From Impatiens glandulifera (lineage: Eukaryota; Streptophyta; Magnoliopsida; Ericales; Balsaminaceae), in the NCBI RefSeq assembly GCF_907164915.1, contig NC_061863.1:38909382-38973381 (forward strand): a DNA stretch of 64,000 bases, read 5' to 3'. Below, one piece after another: positions 58,834-64,000 of this stretch (position 1 is the first letter of the stretch; each line of letters starts with the position of its first letter). A program made the translations under genes and the position numbers. A model generated the notes under the pieces. The model ran no database searches and was not told the DNA's origin. It saw only the letters and a list, made by a program, of their open reading frames with translations.

Positions 58834-60646
58834 TGTTAGGATCGGGATCAACGATAGAGATGGGGTCTGACTATGTTGAACGCTTACACACTTCGTTTGA
58901 TATTAACTGTGTTAGAAGTGAATATTCGTTTCTACTTTTCGCAAGTCGTCACAAACTCTTGAACGGAGTTCATGTGCAGAAATATTTGTTTCGACTTGAA
59001 GCAATACAACATGATTAGGATGATGCGATAAATAAAGAACACAAGATACAAAAGATGTTAATGGATGTTCGGAGTAAAAGCTCCTACGTCATCCCTTCTT
59101 CTCAACCTTGAGAAGGATATTCACTAGAAGATTTAGTTAAATACAACACTTGTACAAACCTAGTCGAACAACCATGACTTAGTTACTATCTGTTTTCAAA
59201 CTCCTAAACACTCACTCTATTGAGCAGAAATAAATTTTGTCAACTTACAATGCTAACCAACTCACACAGAATAGCTAGTATTGTAATACAATTTTAACAC
59301 TATAACACACTTGAAGACTTATGGAACTTTGAGAGCTTGAGAGAGTTGTAAATAACAATTGATAGTTTAAGGATTCTTAAAGCTTGTTTTCTCAAAGGTA
59401 AAGTGTGAAACAAGTTGTCCTTTGTCTTCTTAAGTAGGCAGATGTCAACAGACATATATGTTGCTCAACAGATATATCTACTTCATAAGACAACTGTCTT
59501 AATCTTGATTGGTTGATTTTCAGAATGGTACATGAGATGAGATATTCTTTGATCTTATCTGTACTTAGATGATAGTAAGCTAATTTTTCATTAATGAGAT
59601 CACAATGTACGAGGAACGTATATCTTAGAAGGTTTGACTTGTCTTTGGTTCTTTTAGCATAGCTCTGCTGCTGCCAAAGAGATCTTCATCAGACTTTGCA
59701 CAGAAAAGGAAACAAATACTGGAGACATATAAAGTTGTCTTCTGATAATACTGGAAGTGTCATAAGGTAGCACCGAAATGGTAAAGTACCGGACACGCTC
59801 CAATTTGATGTAAAAACGAAGTCATAAAATACCGATCTTGCATAAATTACCGATCTTACAAACTACAAGATGGTTTTGTAAAATACGGAACTGATATAAA
59901 ACCGGATACGTGTTTGTAAAAAATCGATCTTACAAACTATCAAATGGTTTTGTAAAAATGCCGAACTGATATAAAACCGGGTACGTGTTTATAAAAAGTC
60001 GATATTACAAACTACAGGATGGTTTTATAAAATGTTGAATTGATATAAAACTAGGTACGTGTTTGTAAAAAGCCGATCTTACAAACTACCAGTTATGTTT
60101 TGATAATCTACCAAAGTCCAAAATACCGGTTACACTTTGATAAAATACCGAAGTCCAAACTACCGGTTACACTTCAGTATAGAGCCGATTATGCAAAGTA
60201 CTGGACGCGTATTTATATAAAACCGATCATATAAACTACCGGATGCATCTTTGCATAATGTCGATCTTTGTAAAATACTGGACGTGTGTTTATATAAAAC
60301 CAATTATATAAACTATCGGACGCGTGTTTATATAAAACCGATTATATAAACTATCGGACGCGTCTTTTCATAATGACGATCTTTTCAAAATATCGGACGC
60401 GTGTTTATACAAAATCGATTATATAAACTACTGAACGCATCTTCACATAATGTTGATTTTGTAAAATACCGGAGACTTATAATACCGGATGCATTCAGTT
60501 ATAAAATCCATGTACAAAATGCCGAACAACTTTTTCTTTCTGATTTTTTTTTAATCTTCATATGATTAAATTAACACAGTTAAATTCTTATTTATATGCC
60601 AATAGTTAATTAATACTAACAGTTGATTAACTATTTTGACTTAACA
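58834..60646 (-). mobile_element. Minus-strand family B LTR with adjoining internal end
   Basis: On the minus strand the LTR starts TGTTAAGTCAAAATAG at 60646 and ends GATCCTAACA at 58834, 1813 bp, similar to the 5' LTR of element B. The segment beyond 60646 is the internal 3' end with two polypurine tracts, so this is a 3' LTR of an element whose other parts are lost. It carries a full array of 'taccggacgcgt' type units (59760-60530) and the twin hairpin at 59061-59115. Confidence 0.85.
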
Positions 60647-60860
60647 ATTTCTTCCTTTTTGATTTTTTAAAATAAATATTCAAAACATGGTGATTTTATA
60701 GTTGTTGGCTAAGTTAATTAAATACTTTAATCTAACAATTTCTCCTTCTTTAATGATTTAAATAAATTATCAAAGCCCATTATTTATTTCTTAGCAACTT
60801 TCAACCTATCATGATTAATGTTGAAGAAACTTAAATCACCATCACCTCCACGATACTAAA
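60647..60860 (-). promoter_or_regulatory. Duplicated polypurine tracts of the minus-strand family B element
   Basis: Minus strand: 'aaaaaggaagaaattgttaa' (60665-60640) abuts the LTR, and 'aaagaaggagaaattgttag' lies about 100 bp further in (60762-60743). Both copies are followed by 'attgtta', mimicking the LTR start. Same layout as in element A. Confidence 0.7.
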
Positions 60861-61600
60861 ATCTAAAGTAGTCTAATTTTTGTAGCTCAATGATTCAAGA
60901 AACTCCATAAAATCTCAAACGCATAATTGATCAACATCTTTAATGAACATCAAATTTTCTTAACAATGATGTATGAATTTTACAAATTTACAAGAATTCA
61001 AGTGAGATGTTTGAGAAATTCTACTCAAAGATTATTAAAGGGAATACAGAATTCAAATTTTATATTGTACGAGATTTTGAGAAAGTTTTTCTAGACTTAG
61101 TGAGGTATTTAAGTACCTTCATTTTTCTTGACCGGAAGTTTTCTCTAGAATTTTCATTAGATACTAATCAAATATTATTTAATTAATTTCTTATAATATT
61201 TTTACAAAAAGTCTTTCAGTTTCAAAGAATAAATAAATTTTATTTAAATTTCAAGAAAAAAATCCTAAATCAAATTAAAAATTAAAAAAAAATTAGTTTG
61301 AATTTTATAGACTAAACCCTAAATTAACCATTTAAGCATACCAATTTAGAAGAGTTAAGCTTTTGGGAAAACTTATGAATGAACGACAATGGAGGATGAC
61401 TGGAGAATCGTAGAGTGAAAAATGTCGGAATCGTTGATGGAGACAAATGAGAGCGAATAGAGGTCGAGATCGAGAACACAAAGAATTGCTAAATGTTATC
61501 AAGTTCTCTTTCTAATATATATATATATATTAACTATTTGAAAAATTGACATGTCATTAAATTAGTGAGGTGTATTTTTTATATAAATAATGTCACATAC
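60861..61600. other. Non-coding, possibly remaining internal sequence of the minus-strand element
   Basis: No ORF or known motif. The left part may still belong to the lost retroelement; where it ends cannot be seen. 61370-61500 is a purine-rich patch ('gaacgacaatggaggatgac'). Confidence 0.3.
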
Positions 61601-62110
61601 ACAATAAGTTAACGACATTAGAAACCTTCATAATAAATTCTCATTTTGTATAATTTTAACAATAAAGAGCCCCAAATTGCAAATTGTGAGGTTTAAAAGA
61701 TTATGTCTGAAATCCAAATTATCTCCCAATAAGGAGCCACAATTTGATAATTCAACCACATCTTGTTATTATTATTTTTCTTTTAAATAATTTATTTAAG
61801 ATAAAATTATCTATTAAATATATAAAATATAATAATCTTTTTCCGAATCATATAATTAAAGTGAGACTATATAGTATAAATGGTCCAGTTTTTAAGTTTT
61901 AAGAAATTGGGCTCCTTATTTTGGGTCAATTATAATTTGGGACCTCTTCTTTTGAACCTCATAATTTGGGGCTTCTTATTAGAAGACAATTATAATTAGG
62001 GATTCCTTATTGAGGCCAATTACAATTTAAGACATGTTCTTTCGAATCTCACAATTTGGGGCTTCGCATTATCAGGTTTGTACAAAATGAGATTTTTTCC
62101 TAACAAATAT
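61600..62110. mobile_element. MITE-like inverted repeat
   Basis: Left 'tctcattttgtataatttt' plus 'agagccccaaatt' (61637-61680) is repeated in reverse complement at the right ('aatttggggcttcg', 'gtacaaaatgaga', 62053-62091). Inside are further inverted 'aatttgggg' and 'caattataatt' subrepeats. A third copy of the end in left orientation lies at 62533-62585. No ORF. Confidence 0.6.
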
Positions 62111-62214
62111 GGATGTCCGTAAAAAAAATGTATTACGTGGCATTTATAATTAAAAAAATAATACTGACACATAATTCTAAATTCCCTAATCCATAATCAA
62201 CTTCATTTTATCAC

Positions 62215-62360
62215 GAGGTAAAGATGAGGGGAGTCAGGTTAGGGCGAGAGTAGTCGAGCGTCACGAGGTGAAGGGTAGGGGAGTCAAACTATGGTAAAAA
62301 AGATGGGTCGTCGCGAGGTGAAGGGTAGGGGAGTCAAACTATAGTAAAAAAGATGGGCCG
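62215..62360. repeat. 61-bp tandem repeat
   Basis: Two and a half copies containing 'cgaggtgaagggtaggggag' and 'tcaaactatggtaaaaaaga'. GC-richer than its surroundings. Function unknown. Confidence 0.85.
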
Positions 62361-62619
62361 AGGATGAAATTTAATTTAAATTGGGACGGGATGTAGGATT
62401 TTTTTTTATAATGAATTGATATTTATTGAAAAAAGGGTGACATTTAGAAGTACATGTCACTATTAAATTATTAATTATAAAGGCTACGCAATACATGTTT
62501 TTGGTAGACATCAATGTCTATTAAGGTAGAACCCATTTTGTATAATCTTGACAATGCGGAGTCCCAAATTGTGAGCTTCAAAAGAAGAAATGTTTCAATA
62601 TCAACAAAGAGTCAATTTA

Positions 62620-62985
62620 ACAAGTTTGATTTCTACCAAGAAATCATTGACTATCCCTTCATCTCATAATATTTTTACACAAGAAATTAGAATGATTTCA
62701 ATATCAATGACTAAAGTCATTTTATAACACATCAGATTTCTAAGAAAGAATTTTTATACAAGAAAATTGAATGGTTCTATCATAAATGACTAGTGCCATT
62801 TTTTAACACGTCAGATTTCTACGAAAGAAATCATTAGCTCCATTTATCTAATAATTTCTATACAAGAAATTTGAATGGTTCCAGTACCATAAATGACTAG
62901 TGTCATTGGCTAGAATGAGATTCGAACTAGGGACTTTTATCCTCCTCGCACCCTTGCGTCTGAACTTCGAACCATTGCACATTTT
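62620..62985 (-). mobile_element. SINE-like tRNA head with tandemly repeated body
   Basis: On the minus strand a head with 'caatggttcgaagttcagac' (62982) and a B-box-like AGTTCGAATCTC (about 62930-62915) precedes about three degenerate copies of a body of about 100-130 bp ('atttcttgtatagaaattat', 'aatgacactagtcattta'). Fits a polymerase III-type SINE. Its target duplication was not found. Confidence 0.45.
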
Positions 62986-63000
62986 GTCTTCTTTTCAGAT

Positions 63001-64000
63001 AAACTTATTTTTCTCTTCTTTTTTACTTAAACTCTGTCAAACAAAATTTATAACTTAATATCATAATCAAGAAGTAAATATATAAGACAATCTATATGTA
63101 CATATATAAATAAACTATATTTCGTTAATAATCAACCTATTACATTCTTATTAATCATCACACTTAATTAATTTAATAATATATTTATATTATAATTAAT
63201 TATTGTAAAACTGAAACAATATGTTTCAATTATAATTAATTTTAATTACTATTACTAAATTATCATTATTAATTTATTTCTGAAAATTAAAAGCTAACTC
63301 TTTAGTTACTTTTTTTCATTTATTATTACTAATAATTTTAATAACCAACAAACATTTAAGTAAAAATAAAATAAATTATTGTTTTCTAATTTATTTTCTA
63401 AAAAACGTTTATATAATGAATATACATCATTTTTCTTTAAAATATATATCTACATCAACATATATTAACTTATAAAAGTAAGCTTTCATACAAATAATAT
63501 TAATAATAATAAATACTATATGTATACAATAAAGACTTATCTTTATTTGTAGATTCTTTTATCCTCTTAGATTAACAACTTTATCTTGTCGAAATAAGCC
63601 ATCATATATTTTATAACATCATAACTCGTATTTCTGAAACATCAAAAATAAAATTTTGATGGCACAAGCTACTAAATAACTTAGCACATAGAGACTATTT
63701 TAAGATTGTTAGATATCTTGTCTTGAATAACATAAAATATATACACATATGATGTTACAAATAAATTAAATATACGAAGAACAAAATCACCGATTGAGAT
63801 GTTGATTCGAGGCATGTGTTAGACATATTTCCCTTAAAACAGTTTCATCGTCTCCCGTTTGTGTTGGAGTTTGTCGTATATGGCTGTCTCCTATGGTACA
63901 ATAAATCCAGTAGTAATTCTGCACTGAAATCACTACTCGTCGAACTTGATCAGCATACCTGAACTATCATCGGGTTTCAACGGAAATATCGAGCAAATAA
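63001..64000. other. AT-rich intergenic, possible exon edge at the far right
   Basis: Mostly AT-rich without ORFs. From about 63790 to 64000 the composition becomes normal ('cgtctcccgtttgtgttgga'). This may be the edge of a transcribed gene continuing outside the window, but I cannot identify it. Confidence 0.3.

Overview
The window is a plant nuclear genome segment. It is AT-rich, has GT-AG introns in small-exon genes, and is dominated by plant LTR retrotransposons (Ty1/copia, Sirevirus type) and a Mutator-like DNA transposon (MULE). The two host genes look like eudicot genes. The extra ORFs behind the Sirevirus pol resemble ones I recall from asterid (Lamiales) genomes, but I cannot name the species.

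Two ordinary host genes are visible. On the minus strand at 4317-9354 lies an eight-exon gene for ribophorin I (OST1), a subunit of the ER oligosaccharyltransferase. On the plus strand at 55422-57043 lies a three-coding-exon gene for COX16, a small inner-membrane factor for cytochrome c oxidase assembly. Both reading frames are intact after splicing.

From about 9838 to 37443 there is a nest of retrotransposons. The host is an old minus-strand copia element (here C). Its 5' half lies at 34692-37443, its 3' half at 9838-11798, and a short hinge piece at 27928-27993. Two plus-strand Sirevirus elements interrupt it. Element A (12393-27927) carries a broken gag-pol followed by three tandem paralogous ORFs, a 1730-bp tandem duplication across its internal/LTR junction, and the start of a second copy behind its 3' LTR. 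Element B (27994-34691) has a GTTAA target duplication and lacks its RNase H region and the front of its 3' LTR. A 594-bp LTR-like fragment (11799-12392) lies at the left of A.

From 40471 to 50860 lies a nearly full-length MULE with about 400-bp terminal inverted repeats. It holds a mudrA-type transposase (plus strand, broken) and a divergent DUF1985/Ulp1-type cysteine protease gene (minus strand, broken). The middle of the protease gene is built from repeated exon-intron modules, one of them split by a solo LTR with a perfect CAATC target duplication. A further minus-strand family-B LTR lies at 58834-60646.

The rest is AT-rich intergenic DNA with tandem repeats, a MITE-like inverted repeat and tRNA-derived SINE-like pieces. 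The most interesting signals are: (1) three tandem extra genes in element A, each with its own TATA-like box; (2) a twin-hairpin motif conserved in three otherwise different LTR families, with apparent covariation; (3) amplification of frame-preserving exon-intron modules in the MULE protease gene.
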